This document shows, one piece after another, positions 49,855-60,326 of a stretch of DNA of 64,000 bases; position 1 is the stretch's first letter; the number at the start of each line of letters is the position of its first letter. The notes under the pieces are model-generated. The model had not been told where the DNA came from. It did no database searches and worked only from the letters and a program-made list of their open reading frames with translations. The position numbers were made by a program, and so were the translations under genes. Origin of the DNA: Actinopolyspora mzabensis. Its GTDB lineage: Bacteria; Actinomycetota; Actinomycetes; Mycobacteriales; Pseudonocardiaceae. The DNA is taken from contig NZ_FNFM01000006.1 in NCBI RefSeq assembly GCF_900101095.1, positions 124,001-188,000 on the forward strand. Reading direction: 5' to 3'.

Positions 49855-50882
49855 CTCTGGCCGTCGGCGGGAACTCCCGGTCGGGGTGTCTTCTCGGGTG
49901 CGGGCTGGTCACTGATGGAGATCTCGCCGGTGACGCTGCCCGTCACCGGGGCGAATCCGCCGTCGTCGAGTGTGGCCGCCACCTTGCAGTTGACCTTGCG
50001 CGATCCGGCCTGCCAGCTCTCCTTCGAGAGGTTGTCCCAGTAGAGCGACAATCCCTTGTCCTCGGCCACGTTCTTGCCGCCCGCGTAGTCGGCCAGCTGT
50101 TTCTGACAGGTCGTGAGCAGGAACTCGTCCTGCTTCTCGGTGGCGGGATGGCCGCCCTCGAACTTCTGGCTCAGATCGGCGACTCCGGTCATCTCCACCG
50201 AGTGCGGTTTCGAGCACTCCACGGGCGAGGAGACCGAGGTGCCGCTGATCCCCAGGCAGGTGCCCACCTCGTAGATGTCGGACTGGTCGAGGGAGTCGAC
50301 CTTGCCGGTGAAGCGGTACAACTGACCGGCCGGGCCCGGCTGCTGCAGCGCGCAGTGCAGCGTGCGGTCGCCGTCGTTCCAGCTCTGCTTGCTCGGCAGG
50401 AAGGCGCTGACCTCGAAACGGCCGTTCGGGTCGAAGCCGTTCCCCAGGTACTGCCGGGCCACGTCGGAGCAACGCTTCGTCTTGATCTCGTTGAACACCT
50501 CGGTGTTGGGGAACTCGGCATCGGGACCGAACCGGGCCCACACCTCGGTGGTCCCGGTCATCTCGAACAGGTGGGGTTCGGAGCAGGGGACCTCGCTGAT
50601 GTCGCTGGCATCCGGCTGGGTCCAGTTCAGGCAGGTCCCGGCCGGTGCCTCGAAGTCGGGAGGCGGGGCCGTCGTGGTTGGCTGCTGCGCCAGCCCTGGG
50701 GGCGGGTTCTCGGCGGAGGGCCAGTTCAGCAGCGCCGCTACCGTGAACACCAGCAGGGCACCGATAACGGCCATGATCATCACCAGTCGTGCGTTCGCGG
50801 CTCCCTGCCGGCTCCGACCGCCGCGGGAGGGATTCGTACTGCCGGAGTTCTGCTCCGACGGTGATTCGGGGGGCTCGGCCAT
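49851..50882 (-). CDS. Septum-formation family membrane protein
   Basis: A 343-residue protein with a polar cytosolic start, one membrane helix (LVMIMAVIGALLVFTVAALLNW, about 34-55), a proline-rich linker and two repeats of a PF13845-like domain (CLNWTQPD...VPCSEPHLFEMTG; CLGISGT...VECSKPHSVEMTG). Conserved Cys pairs suggest disulfides outside the cell. ATG 50882 follows GGAGGAG. Confidence 0.83.
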   Translation of the reverse strand: MAEPPESPSEQNSGSTNPSRGGRSRQGAANARLVMIMAVIGALLVFTVAALLNWPSAENPPPGLAQQPTTTAPPPDFEAPAGTCLNWTQPDASDISEVPCSEPHLFEMTGTTEVWARFGPDAEFPNTEVFNEIKTKRCSDVARQYLGNGFDPNGRFEVSAFLPSKQSWNDGDRTLHCALQQPGPAGQLYRFTGKVDSLDQSDIYEVGTCLGISGTSVSSPVECSKPHSVEMTGVADLSQKFEGGHPATEKQDEFLLTTCQKQLADYAGGKNVAEDKGLSLYWDNLSKESWQAGSRKVNCKVAATLDDGGFAPVTGSVTGEISISDQPAPEKTPRPGVPADGQR

Positions 50883-51026
50883 CACTCCTCCATACTGCCT
50901 AACCCGACATCGGAACGCGCACAGCACGGTGTGTTTCGCGCCCGAGGGGGTGCGGATCGCGCCCGTGGGCGCGCGGGGCCACCCAGGCTGGGGCACACCG
51001 GCCGCGACAAGCTAGGCTGACCTGCC

Positions 51027-52286
51027 GTGATCGACCTGAAGACGCTGCGCGAGGATCCCGACGCCGTGCGCGCTTCGCAGCGCGCCCGCGGGGAGGACTC
51101 CGCTCTGGTGGATGCACTGCTCGCCGCCGACGAGCGGCGCAGGTCAGCGGTGGCCGGCGCCGACGAGCTGCGTGCCGAGCAGAAGCGGATGGGCAAGGAA
51201 GTCGGCAAGGCGTCGGGCGAGCAACGCGACAGGCTGCTCGCCGAGGCCAAGGAGCTCGCCAACAGGGTCAAGGAGGCCGAGGCCGAGCAGACCGCCGCCG
51301 ACGCCGAACTGGAACGGGCGCAGCGAGCTGTCTCCAACATCATCGAACCCGAGACCCCACACGGGGGCGAGCAGGACTACGTCGTGCTCAAGCACGTCGG
51401 CACGCCGCCCGATTTCGACTTCGAAATCGCCGATCACCTCGAACTGGGTACCTCGCTGGGTGCGCTGGACATGGAGCGGGGAGCCAAGGTCTCCGGGGCG
51501 CGGTTCTACTTCCTCACCGGTGTGGGGGCCCAGCTCGAACTGGCGCTGCTCAACATGGCCGCGGCCAGTGCGACGGCGGCCGGTTTCACGCTGACGGTGC
51601 CGCCGGTGCTGGTTCGCCCCGAGGTCATGGAGGGAACCGGCTTCCTGGGGGCGCACTCCGACGAGGTCTACCGGCTGGAGCAGGACGACCTGTACCTGGT
51701 CGGCACCTCCGAGGTCCCGCTGGCCGGCTACCACCAGGGCGAGATCCTCGACTTCACCGCGGGCCCGCGTCGCTACGCCGGCTGGTCCACCTGCTTCCGC
51801 AGGGAAGCCGGGTCCTACGGCAAGGACACCCGCGGCATCATCCGGGTGCACCAGTTCAACAAGCTGGAGATGTTCTCCTACTGCCCGCCGGAGCAGGCCC
51901 GCGAGGAGCACGAGCGGCTGCTGGCGCTGGAGGAGGAGATGCTGGGCAAGCTCGAACTGGCCTACCGGGTGATCGACACCGCCGCGGGCGACCTCGGCGA
52001 CAGCGCCGCCCGCAAGTTCGACTGCGAGGCGTGGATCCCCAGCCAGGGGGAGTACCGCGAGCTCACTTCCACCTCCAACTGCACCACGTTCCAGGCACGG
52101 CGCCTGAACGTCCGCTATCGCGACCCGGACGGGGCGAACCGGATCACCGCCACGCTCAACGGGACGCTGGCCACCACCCGCTGGATCGTGGCCATCCTGG
52201 AGAACCACCAGCGGTCCGACGGCTCGGTTCGGGTTCCGGAGGGGCTGCGCCCCTTCATGGGCGGTGTCGAGGTCCTGAACCCGTAG
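51027..52286 (+). CDS. serS: Serine--tRNA ligase
   Basis: A 419-residue class II synthetase. The N-terminal coiled-coil ([38 protein letters not shown]) binds the long tRNA-Ser arm. Motif 2 is in [30 protein letters not shown] and motif 3 in [21 protein letters not shown] start. No T-box or leader was found in the 144 bp upstream. Confidence 0.96.
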   Translation: MIDLKTLREDPDAVRASQRARGEDSALVDALLAADERRRSAVAGADELRAEQKRMGKEVGKASGEQRDRLLAEAKELANRVKEAEAEQTAADAELERAQRAVSNIIEPETPHGGEQDYVVLKHVGTPPDFDFEIADHLELGTSLGALDMERGAKVSGARFYFLTGVGAQLELALLNMAAASATAAGFTLTVPPVLVRPEVMEGTGFLGAHSDEVYRLEQDDLYLVGTSEVPLAGYHQGEILDFTAGPRRYAGWSTCFRREAGSYGKDTRGIIRVHQFNKLEMFSYCPPEQAREEHERLLALEEEMLGKLELAYRVIDTAAGDLGDSAARKFDCEAWIPSQGEYRELTSTSNCTTFQARRLNVRYRDPDGANRITATLNGTLATTRWIVAILENHQRSDGSVRVPEGLRPFMGGVEVLNP

Positions 52287-52379
52287 TCGCCACCCGGTTC
52301 CGGACCTCCCGCCGCGAGAGCGGACGGGAGGTTCCGTTGGGAAGCCCCCGGGATGGGGCGCGAGCCGGGCCTCCTGCGC

Positions 52380-53042
52380 TCACCCGGTGGCGGCGGTTCG
52401 GCCGGTGGCGGAGGGTTGCTCGACCTTCTCCGCCGTCCCCTTCTCCAGCGTCACGCGTACGCAGGCCGCTGCCAGCCGGGCCAGCTCCTCCGCCTCGGCG
52501 AGTTCGGCGAGTTCCGCGGCCCTTCCCGGCAGGCCGACCCGCTGCGCGCCTGTCAGGGCCTTCTTGTCGAAGTAGGGGCGCAGCTCCGGCCACACCGCCT
52601 GTGCCTCGCGGCAGAAGATGTCGGCCCCCACCGGCCCCAGCTTCGGGATCCCGCGCAGCGCGGAACGCAGTTTCGCGGGGTCGCCCGCTGCCTCGGTTCG
52701 TATGTTGCGCGGATCGCCCGCGTACTCGTCCCGCAGCAGTTCCGCCCCCTGGCCGAGGGCGGTGGCGGTGCTCTCGTCGTAGCGGACGTAGTGGCCGCGT
52801 CCCAGCGCGTCCACCCGCTGCTGCCAGGTGGCGCGCAGCATCCGCTCCGGCGTGTCGAACTCGGCGAGCTCGCGGGCGGCGGCCACCGCGATCTCGGCCT
52901 TGATCCGGGTGGACAGCAGCACCGACAACACCAACAGTCGGTACAGCGGTTCCGGTCGGTTCCGCAGCGTGATGTCCGCCTGGGCGGCGTAGGTCGTGCC
53001 CGCCACGTCCAACAGGCGGCGGGCCGTGCTTCGTGTGTTCAT
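52380..53042 (-). CDS. Endonuclease III-like HhH-GPD protein, atypical
   Basis: A 220-residue all-helical protein in the HhH-GPD superfamily (RLLVLSVLLSTRIKAEIA; hairpin GIPKLGPVGADIF; PYFDKKAL). The EndoIII catalytic Lys position after the hairpin is not Lys, and the C-terminal four-cysteine iron-sulfur cluster is absent. It is probably a divergent base-excision glycosylase or DNA-binding relative. Confidence 0.78.
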   Translation of the reverse strand: MNTRSTARRLLDVAGTTYAAQADITLRNRPEPLYRLLVLSVLLSTRIKAEIAVAAARELAEFDTPERMLRATWQQRVDALGRGHYVRYDESTATALGQGAELLRDEYAGDPRNIRTEAAGDPAKLRSALRGIPKLGPVGADIFCREAQAVWPELRPYFDKKALTGAQRVGLPGRAAELAELAEAEELARLAAACVRVTLEKGTAEKVEQPSATGRTAATG

Positions 53043-53168
53043 GGGCCGGGATCTCCCGACGGCGAGGTTGTCGATTCCGAGCGGTTCGTCCGGTGGATAC
53101 CCGACACGACCCGTCGGTATCCGCGTTGCCGGAAGCGGTTTCCCCGGCAGGGGGCCTCCGGCGGCGGG

Positions 53169-54062
53169 TCAGTGCTCCTTCAGACCGGGCAGTACCTCCG
53201 ATGCGATCTCCTCCAGCACCGATTCCCGTCCCGCGAACGGTGCCTCCGTCCGGGGCCAGTGCACGATCACGTCGGTGAATCCCAGTTCGCCCGCTCTGCC
53301 CAGTACGTCCCTGAAACGCTCGACGCTGCTGAGCGAGTAGACCGCGCCCGCGTCGGCGTTCAGGTAGCGCGGCACCCTTCCCGGCACGCGCCCCCGCTCC
53401 CGCAGTACTTCCTCGAAACGTTCCGTGTTGTCCCGCAGCGAACGCCACCACGCCTCGTCGTCGGTCACTTCGGTACCCGACCCGCGGCCGTTCGTCACCC
53501 AACCGTTGCCGAACCGCGCGGCGAGGTGCATCGCACGGGTGCCCTCGGCGGCCACCACGAACGGGACACGCGGCGTCTGGACGCAGCCCGGGGAGCGCCG
53601 CGCCTCCACCGCCGAGTAGTACTTGCCGTCGGAACTGACGTTGTCGTTCGTGAGGATCGAGTCCAGCAGCTCGGTGAACTCCCCGAAACGCTCGACCCGA
53701 TCGGAGGTGGACAGGGGCTCGGTTCCGAACACCCGTTCGTCGAAACCACTGCTTCCCGAGCCGAGACCGAGCAGGAAACGTCCGTCGCTGACATCGTCCA
53801 GCGCGGTCACCTCGCGGGCGAAATGCACCGGGTGTCGGAAATTGGGGGAACTCACCAGCGTGCCCAGCTTGATCCGGGAAGTCACGGTGGCCGCCGCCGT
53901 GAGGGTGGGAACCGCGTCGAACCACGGTTTGTCCACCAACGATCTCCAACCCACGTGGTCATAGGTCCAGGCGTGGTCGAAGCCGTACTCCTCCGCCATA
54001 CGCCAGAGCGGCTCCGCGGCCCACCATCGGTGTTCGGGCAGAATCACTATCCCAACGCGCAC
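53169..54062 (-). CDS. LLM-class F420-dependent oxidoreductase
   Basis: A 297-residue TIM-barrel enzyme of the luciferase-like group with MRVGIVILPEHRW, FDHAWTYDHVGW, SRIKLGTLVSSPNFRHPV and SDGRFLLGLGSGSSGFDERVFG. Such actinomycete enzymes use cofactor F420 to reduce diverse compounds. The substrate is unknown. Confidence 0.88.
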   Translation of the reverse strand: MRVGIVILPEHRWWAAEPLWRMAEEYGFDHAWTYDHVGWRSLVDKPWFDAVPTLTAAATVTSRIKLGTLVSSPNFRHPVHFAREVTALDDVSDGRFLLGLGSGSSGFDERVFGTEPLSTSDRVERFGEFTELLDSILTNDNVSSDGKYYSAVEARRSPGCVQTPRVPFVVAAEGTRAMHLAARFGNGWVTNGRGSGTEVTDDEAWWRSLRDNTERFEEVLRERGRVPGRVPRYLNADAGAVYSLSSVERFRDVLGRAGELGFTDVIVHWPRTEAPFAGRESVLEEIASEVLPGLKEH

Positions 54063-54185
54063 ACTCGTGACCGTATACGTTCATGCCGCTCCGCTACGAG
54101 AGGTAGCCACGGCGTAGGCGGCATATTCCATGAAAGTGGTGCGCATCGCGTCCCGATAACCGGCTCGGCACGGCAGAATGGTCTG

Positions 54186-54998
54186 GTGCGCAGACCATCC
54201 CTTGTCGCTTCCGACGTCGACGGAACCCTGCTGGACCCCGCGGAGCGGGTCAGCGAACGCACCGCGCGCAGCGCGCGCGGCGTGCATGACTCCGGAACCC
54301 CGTTCGTGCTGGTCACCGGTCGTCCGCCTCGGTGGGTCCCGCGAATCGTGACCGGTCTCGGCGTGGCCGGCACAGTCGTGTGTTCCAACGGTGCGGTGCT
54401 CTACGACGCGGCCGCGGACCGTGTGCTGCACAGCACGCCGATCGAGCCGACAACCCTGCGGGAGGTGACCGGCGAGCTGCGCGAGGCCCTCCCGGGGTGT
54501 TCCTTCGGGGTCGAGCGAGCCACCAGCGGCGCGCACGACCGGTTGGACCAGCAGTTCATCGCCGAGTCCGCGTTCCACCGCTGCTGGCCCAACCCGGATC
54601 TGCGGATCGCGGTCCAGCACGAACTCGTCGGTGTGCCGGTGGTGAAGTTGCTGGTCATGCACGAGCGGATGACCAGTGCCGAGATGGCGCCCTTCGCGGA
54701 GGAACTGATCGGGGGACGGCTGGAGATCACCTACTCCACCGGGGCCGGGCTGCTGGAGCTGTCCGCGCCCGGCGTGAACAAGGCGGCGGGGCTGGCGCGG
54801 GTGGCCGAGCAACTGGCGGCTGAGCCCCCCGACATCATCGCGTTCGGCGACATGCCCAACGACATCCCCATGCTGGAGTGGGTGGGGCACGGCGTGGCGG
54901 TCGGCAACGCGCACCCCGAGGTCCGCCAGGTCGCCGACGAGGTGACCACCAGCAACACCCACGACGGGGTGGCAACCGTGCTCGAACGCTGGTGGTGA
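54186..54998 (+). CDS. HAD hydrolase, Cof/IIB subfamily
   Basis: A 270-residue phosphatase with motif I ASDVDGTLLDPAERVS, motif II FVLVTGRPP, Lys in APGVNKAAGL and motif IV AFGDMPNDIPML. The large cap is of Cof (C2B) type. It occupies the place of Rv3813c in the mycobacterial galactan region. GTG 54186 is chosen by frame; no strong ribosome site. Confidence 0.88.
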   Translation: MRRPSLVASDVDGTLLDPAERVSERTARSARGVHDSGTPFVLVTGRPPRWVPRIVTGLGVAGTVVCSNGAVLYDAAADRVLHSTPIEPTTLREVTGELREALPGCSFGVERATSGAHDRLDQQFIAESAFHRCWPNPDLRIAVQHELVGVPVVKLLVMHERMTSAEMAPFAEELIGGRLEITYSTGAGLLELSAPGVNKAAGLARVAEQLAAEPPDIIAFGDMPNDIPMLEWVGHGVAVGNAHPEVRQVADEVTTSNTHDGVATVLERWW

Positions 54999-55044
54999 CC
55001 TCCTGCTGGAGGCGGCTCGGTTCGCTACGCGAACCGGCGACGGA

Positions 55045-56121
55045 TCATTCGGCCGAGGCCTGTCTGATGGTGGCCATCCGGTCGTAGACGTTTTGACCGG
55101 GGCAGGCGGTGTCGCCGACGTCGCTGTGGGTGAAGATCCGGGGCAACGTGACCGAGGTGCCCTCGGGGTACTCGTTGCCCTTACCGCCCCCGGAGACCAG
55201 CGTGGTTTGGCCCAGCGGATCACGACCGACGGTGCCGAGTTTCCAACCCGCGATCCTGCCGGTCGAACGAAGCGCGCTGTCGGTCGGGTGGGCGGTCTCG
55301 AAGTTGCCGATCAGCGCCACCCCGAAGGTCTGGCCGTTGAATCCCTTGGTGTGGCCACCCACCACGTGGCGGCGCAGCCCGTCGGTACGGCCAGCGAAGA
55401 TCGTCCCGCACTTGTCCACCAACGCGTGGTAGCCGATGTCGCCCCACCCGAGCTCCACGGCGTGGTAGTGATACAGCCCCCTGACCACCTCGGCGGAACG
55501 CGCGCAGGTGTAGTCGTTCGTCTCCACGGTGTGGTGCACGATCGCCGCTCGTGTGGTGGCCGAGTACTCCGGTGGCCAGCGCATCAGGCTCTCGTCGGCG
55601 CCCCACTCCGCGCGGGTTACCACCGGTGGCCGTGCGCTCCGCCGTTCGGGTTCCGAGCGCACCGGCTCCGTGCCCGGCGTGATCGCGATCAGTTCCAGTT
55701 CCCCGGTCACGTGCTCGCCCGCCCGCACCGCGCGTATCCGGATGCGGGAGCTCGGCCCGGTCCACCAGGCACCGCTGGCGCCTGCCGCGCCGGAGACATC
55801 CTCCCCGCCGTGTCCCGCGGAGCGCAGTGGTGACAGCTCGTGCCAGGAGCTCCAGCTTCCGTCCTGCCAGTACTGGGCCGCTGTGTGGTCCGGGGCTTTC
55901 CCGTCCCAGGTGACAGCGACCATGCTGAACTGTTCTCGGGTCCGTACCGTGCGGACGCCCGGTGCTTCCCGCGTGCCCGGTGCCTCGGAGAGCGCTCGGT
56001 GCACCGCCGTGGTTTCCCCGCGGTCCGGGTTCGCTCGTTCCGTGGTCGAACCGGCTGCGCCGGTGGTCAGCAGGGTGGTCGTGGCCAGTGCGATGGTTCC
56101 GACGATCAAACCGCGGAGCAT
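55045..56121 (-). CDS. Secreted PGRP-type N-acetylmuramoyl-L-alanine amidase
   Basis: A 358-residue secreted protein: signal peptide LIVGTIALATTTLLTTGAAG, a beta-rich region, then a PGRP/amidase domain (about 170-350) with VTRAEWGADESL, zinc His in AIVHHTVETNDYTC, GYHALVDKCGTIFAGR and HSDVGDTACPG. It should cleave peptidoglycan stem peptides. It is divergent from glf, like Rv3811 beside glf in M. tuberculosis. Confidence 0.9.
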   Translation of the reverse strand: MLRGLIVGTIALATTTLLTTGAAGSTTERANPDRGETTAVHRALSEAPGTREAPGVRTVRTREQFSMVAVTWDGKAPDHTAAQYWQDGSWSSWHELSPLRSAGHGGEDVSGAAGASGAWWTGPSSRIRIRAVRAGEHVTGELELIAITPGTEPVRSEPERRSARPPVVTRAEWGADESLMRWPPEYSATTRAAIVHHTVETNDYTCARSAEVVRGLYHYHAVELGWGDIGYHALVDKCGTIFAGRTDGLRRHVVGGHTKGFNGQTFGVALIGNFETAHPTDSALRSTGRIAGWKLGTVGRDPLGQTTLVSGGGKGNEYPEGTSVTLPRIFTHSDVGDTACPGQNVYDRMATIRQASAE

Positions 56122-56235
56122 AAGTCGCCTCGCTCACATTGCCGGTGGGCCGGGCGGTAGTTGTCGGTGGGCCCGGACGGTGGTTTTCGATGTGAGTCGT
56201 TCACACCATCGCGGGGCAGTATGCGACCGAATCAC

Positions 56236-56271
56236 TTCACGCGCCCGACGGAGTTCACGCGCCCGGCGGAG
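56236..56271. repeat. Tandem 18-bp direct repeat upstream of glf
   Basis: TTCACGCGCCCGACGGAG is followed immediately by TTCACGCGCCCGGCGGAG. It lies in the divergent gap between the amidase and glf and could hold protein-binding sites. Confidence 0.6.
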
Positions 56272-56322
56272 CGAGCCGTTTTCCGAAGCCGCGATCGCGA
56301 AACCGACACGATCAGTCGCTGA

Positions 56323-57558
<1,236 letters not shown>

Positions 57559-57559
57559 C

Positions 57560-59611
57560 GTGACTGACCGGACTTCTCCGACCGAGCCTGACCTGGCCGA
57601 GTCGGATCAGTTGGAGCAGGACGCCGCGGAGCAGAACTCCCCGGAACAGGGCACGGCGGTTTCCGGAGCGGAGAGTGACTCCGCGGACGCCGTGGGTGAG
57701 AGCAAACTCGCCGATTCGGCCACGGTCCGCACCGGCGGCAAGCGGATCGGCGCGGAACAGGTGCTGCAGCGGGTGTTGCTGCCCCGTTCCGAGGACCCGA
57801 TGGATGCCCGTCCGCTCTACCTCGACGAACCGGAAGCCGCTTCGCAACACGCCACCGTGTTGTCCCGCCGATCGCTGCGTGTTCCGGTACACACCAACAT
57901 CTCGTTCGCCTCGTACTTCAACGCGTTCCCCGCCAGTTACTGGAAACGCTGGACGAAGCTCGACGAGGTGGTGCTACGGCTCAAGGTTCGCGGCTCGGGC
58001 AGGCTGGATGTTTACCGCTCCAAACCGAACGGCGACATCGTGCACCTGGAGGGGACGGCCGTATCCAGTCCGAAGTCCTGGCGTCGGCTGGAGTTCCGCA
58101 TCTCGCTCAAGCCCTTCGAGGACGGCGGCTGGATCTGGTTCGACCTGTTCACCAACGAGGGCGACATCGAGCTCGACGAGGCGGCCTGGACCACCGACCT
58201 CAAACTGCCGAAGCAGCGGGTCGTGGTCGGCACCACCACCATGCGCCCGGACGACTGCGTGCAGACGCTGCAGACCCTGGGTGAGGACTCACAGGTCCTC
58301 GACCTCGTCGAACGTGTGGTGGTGGCCGACCAGGGGGCGCAGAAGATCCGCGAGACCGAGGGCTTCGACGAGGCCGTTCGCCGGATCGGTGACAAGCTTC
58401 ACGTCATCGAGCAACCCAACCTCGGCGGTTCCGGTGGGTTCACCCGCGTGATGTACGAGGGGATCTACAACTCCGACGCCGAACAGGTGATGCTGTTCGA
58501 CGATGACATCGCGATGGAGCCGGACGGCATCCTGCGCTCCAACGCCTTCGCACGCGCCTCGGTGCAGCCGGTGGTCGTCGGTGGGCACATGCTCAATCTC
58601 CAGGCCAGGTCACGGCTGCACACCATGGGTGAGGTCGTCGATCTCGGCGCCGCGATGTGGCGTGCCGCACCCGGAGCCGCCACCGACCACGACTTCGCCC
58701 AGTACCCGCTGCGAAAGAGCAGGAAGCTGCACAAGCTCATCCACTCCACCTACAACGGGTGGTGGATGTGCCTGTTCCCGAGGGAGGTCATCGAGCAGAC
58801 CGGTCTGCCGCTGCCGCTCTTCCTCAAGTGGGACGACGCCGAGTACCACCTGCGGGCGGGTGAACGCGGTTATCCGACCGTTTCGCTGCCCGGTGCCGCA
58901 GTCTGGCACATGCCCTGGACGGACAAGAACGACGCGACGGACTGGACGGCCTACTTCCACACCCGCAACAGGCTGATCCTCGCCGCGCTGCACAGCCCGG
59001 ACGACGTGCGCAAGAACCTGGTCAAACAGAGTCTCAAGCTCACGTTGCGGCACCTGTTCTCCATGGAGTACTCCACGGTCGCGGTGCAGCTCAAGGCGGT
59101 GGAGGACTTCCTGGCCGGGCCGGAGGGGCTTTTCGACAGCCTGCGTACCGCGTTACCCGAGGTTCGCAAGCTTCGTGAGCACTACTCCGACGCACAGACC
59201 TACTCCTCCGCGGGAGAGCTACCGACTCCCTCCGCCAATCCCGCCATGGCCGAAGCACTGTTGGATCCGCCGGTGCACCCGGTGCGGATAGCCAAGCGTG
59301 CCTCCCAGGCGTTGCTGCACAACCTCAAGGCCCCCGATCCGAACGCCAAGAACCGGCCGCAGCTGAACATCCCCTCCTCGAACGCGCTCTGGTTCCTGCT
59401 CGGTGCGCTGGACAGTGCCACCGTATCCACCGCGGACGGGAGCGGTACCGTGTTCCGGCGACGTGACCCGGACGAGTTCCGCAGGCTCGGCAGGCGTGCC
59501 CTGGCGGACTACCGCAAGCTCGTCAGTGAGTGGCCGCGGTTACGGGACGCCTACCGCCAGGCGCTGCCGGAGCTGACCAGCCCGGAGTCCTGGAAGCGGA
59601 TGTACGAGTGA
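57560..59611 (+). CDS. glfT2: Galactofuranosyltransferase GlfT2
   Basis: A 683-residue polymerising transferase. N-terminal acidic extension (about 60 residues), beta-barrel, GT-A domain with VVVADQG, the divalent-metal motif MLFDDDIAMEPDG, WDDAEYHLRAGERG (catalytic base region) and WHMPW, then an alpha-helical C-terminal domain. It builds the galactan of arabinogalactan from UDP-Galf at the inner membrane face. Coupled to glf. Confidence 0.95.
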   Translation: MTDRTSPTEPDLAESDQLEQDAAEQNSPEQGTAVSGAESDSADAVGESKLADSATVRTGGKRIGAEQVLQRVLLPRSEDPMDARPLYLDEPEAASQHATVLSRRSLRVPVHTNISFASYFNAFPASYWKRWTKLDEVVLRLKVRGSGRLDVYRSKPNGDIVHLEGTAVSSPKSWRRLEFRISLKPFEDGGWIWFDLFTNEGDIELDEAAWTTDLKLPKQRVVVGTTTMRPDDCVQTLQTLGEDSQVLDLVERVVVADQGAQKIRETEGFDEAVRRIGDKLHVIEQPNLGGSGGFTRVMYEGIYNSDAEQVMLFDDDIAMEPDGILRSNAFARASVQPVVVGGHMLNLQARSRLHTMGEVVDLGAAMWRAAPGAATDHDFAQYPLRKSRKLHKLIHSTYNGWWMCLFPREVIEQTGLPLPLFLKWDDAEYHLRAGERGYPTVSLPGAAVWHMPWTDKNDATDWTAYFHTRNRLILAALHSPDDVRKNLVKQSLKLTLRHLFSMEYSTVAVQLKAVEDFLAGPEGLFDSLRTALPEVRKLREHYSDAQTYSSAGELPTPSANPAMAEALLDPPVHPVRIAKRASQALLHNLKAPDPNAKNRPQLNIPSSNALWFLLGALDSATVSTADGSGTVFRRRDPDEFRRLGRRALADYRKLVSEWPRLRDAYRQALPELTSPESWKRMYE

Positions 59612-59729
59612 TTCGAAGCGAATCCGAGCGTCGGGCACTACCGGGTGCGCCGGTCCGGGGCCGGAACACCGGCCCCGGACGGGTCCCCGGAGTGGACGCA
59701 CCTCGGCAGGAGAGGAAGCCGGAGACGAA

Positions 59730-60326
59730 GTGGACGCAGAGCTGACCACCGTGGCGGCCGAGCCGATCGAGCGGATCGAGCCGGAGCAGACCACGGAGGA
59801 GAGAATGCCCGCTGCAGTCACGGCAGAGACCACCGCGGTGCGCCGTGTGCAGCACGTGCTGGCAACACCACCGGTGGTTACCGTCGCGAAGGGCATGTCC
59901 AAATTCGGCGATCACGCCCTCGGCTGGCTGGCGCTCGGGGCGGTCGGGGCGCTCACCGACCGCCGCCGTCGTCGCGAGTGGGTACTGGCCGCCGCCGGTG
60001 TCGCCGTTTCGCACGGCGCCTCCATCGCGGTCAAGCGCGTCGTGCGACGCAACCGCCCCGGCGACCCGGGCATCCGGGTGCTGGTCGACACCCCCAGCCG
60101 GTTGAGCTTTCCCTCCTCGCACGCCACTTCGACGACCACGGCCGCGATTCTTTACGGCAGGTTGCTCGGGCGCGGGCTGGGACCGGTGGTGGTGCCGCCG
60201 ATGATGGTCAGCCGCCTGGTGCTCGGTGTTCACTACCCGAGTGACGTGCTGGTCGGTTCGGGACTCGGTGGGACCGTCGCGCTGGGCGTACGTCGATACG
60301 TCGAACGGCGGAGGAACCGTGGCTGA
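59730..60326 (+). CDS. PAP2-superfamily phosphatase (decaprenyl-phosphoryl-phosphoribose phosphatase-like)
   Basis: A 198-residue membrane phosphatase with the three PAP2 motifs KRVVRRNRP, PSSHA and SRLVLGVHYPSD. By position between glfT2 and ubiA (as Rv3807c) it likely dephosphorylates decaprenyl-phosphoryl-5-phosphoribose on the way to the arabinose donor DPA. It overlaps ubiA by eight bases. Confidence 0.9.
   Translation: MDAELTTVAAEPIERIEPEQTTEERMPAAVTAETTAVRRVQHVLATPPVVTVAKGMSKFGDHALGWLALGAVGALTDRRRRREWVLAAAGVAVSHGASIAVKRVVRRNRPGDPGIRVLVDTPSRLSFPSSHATSTTTAAILYGRLLGRGLGPVVVPPMMVSRLVLGVHYPSDVLVGSGLGGTVALGVRRYVERRRNRG

Noticed and set aside
50883-51026. T-box leader for serS
   Set aside because: No specifier loop, T-box sequence or terminator/antiterminator pair is visible in the 144-bp gap.
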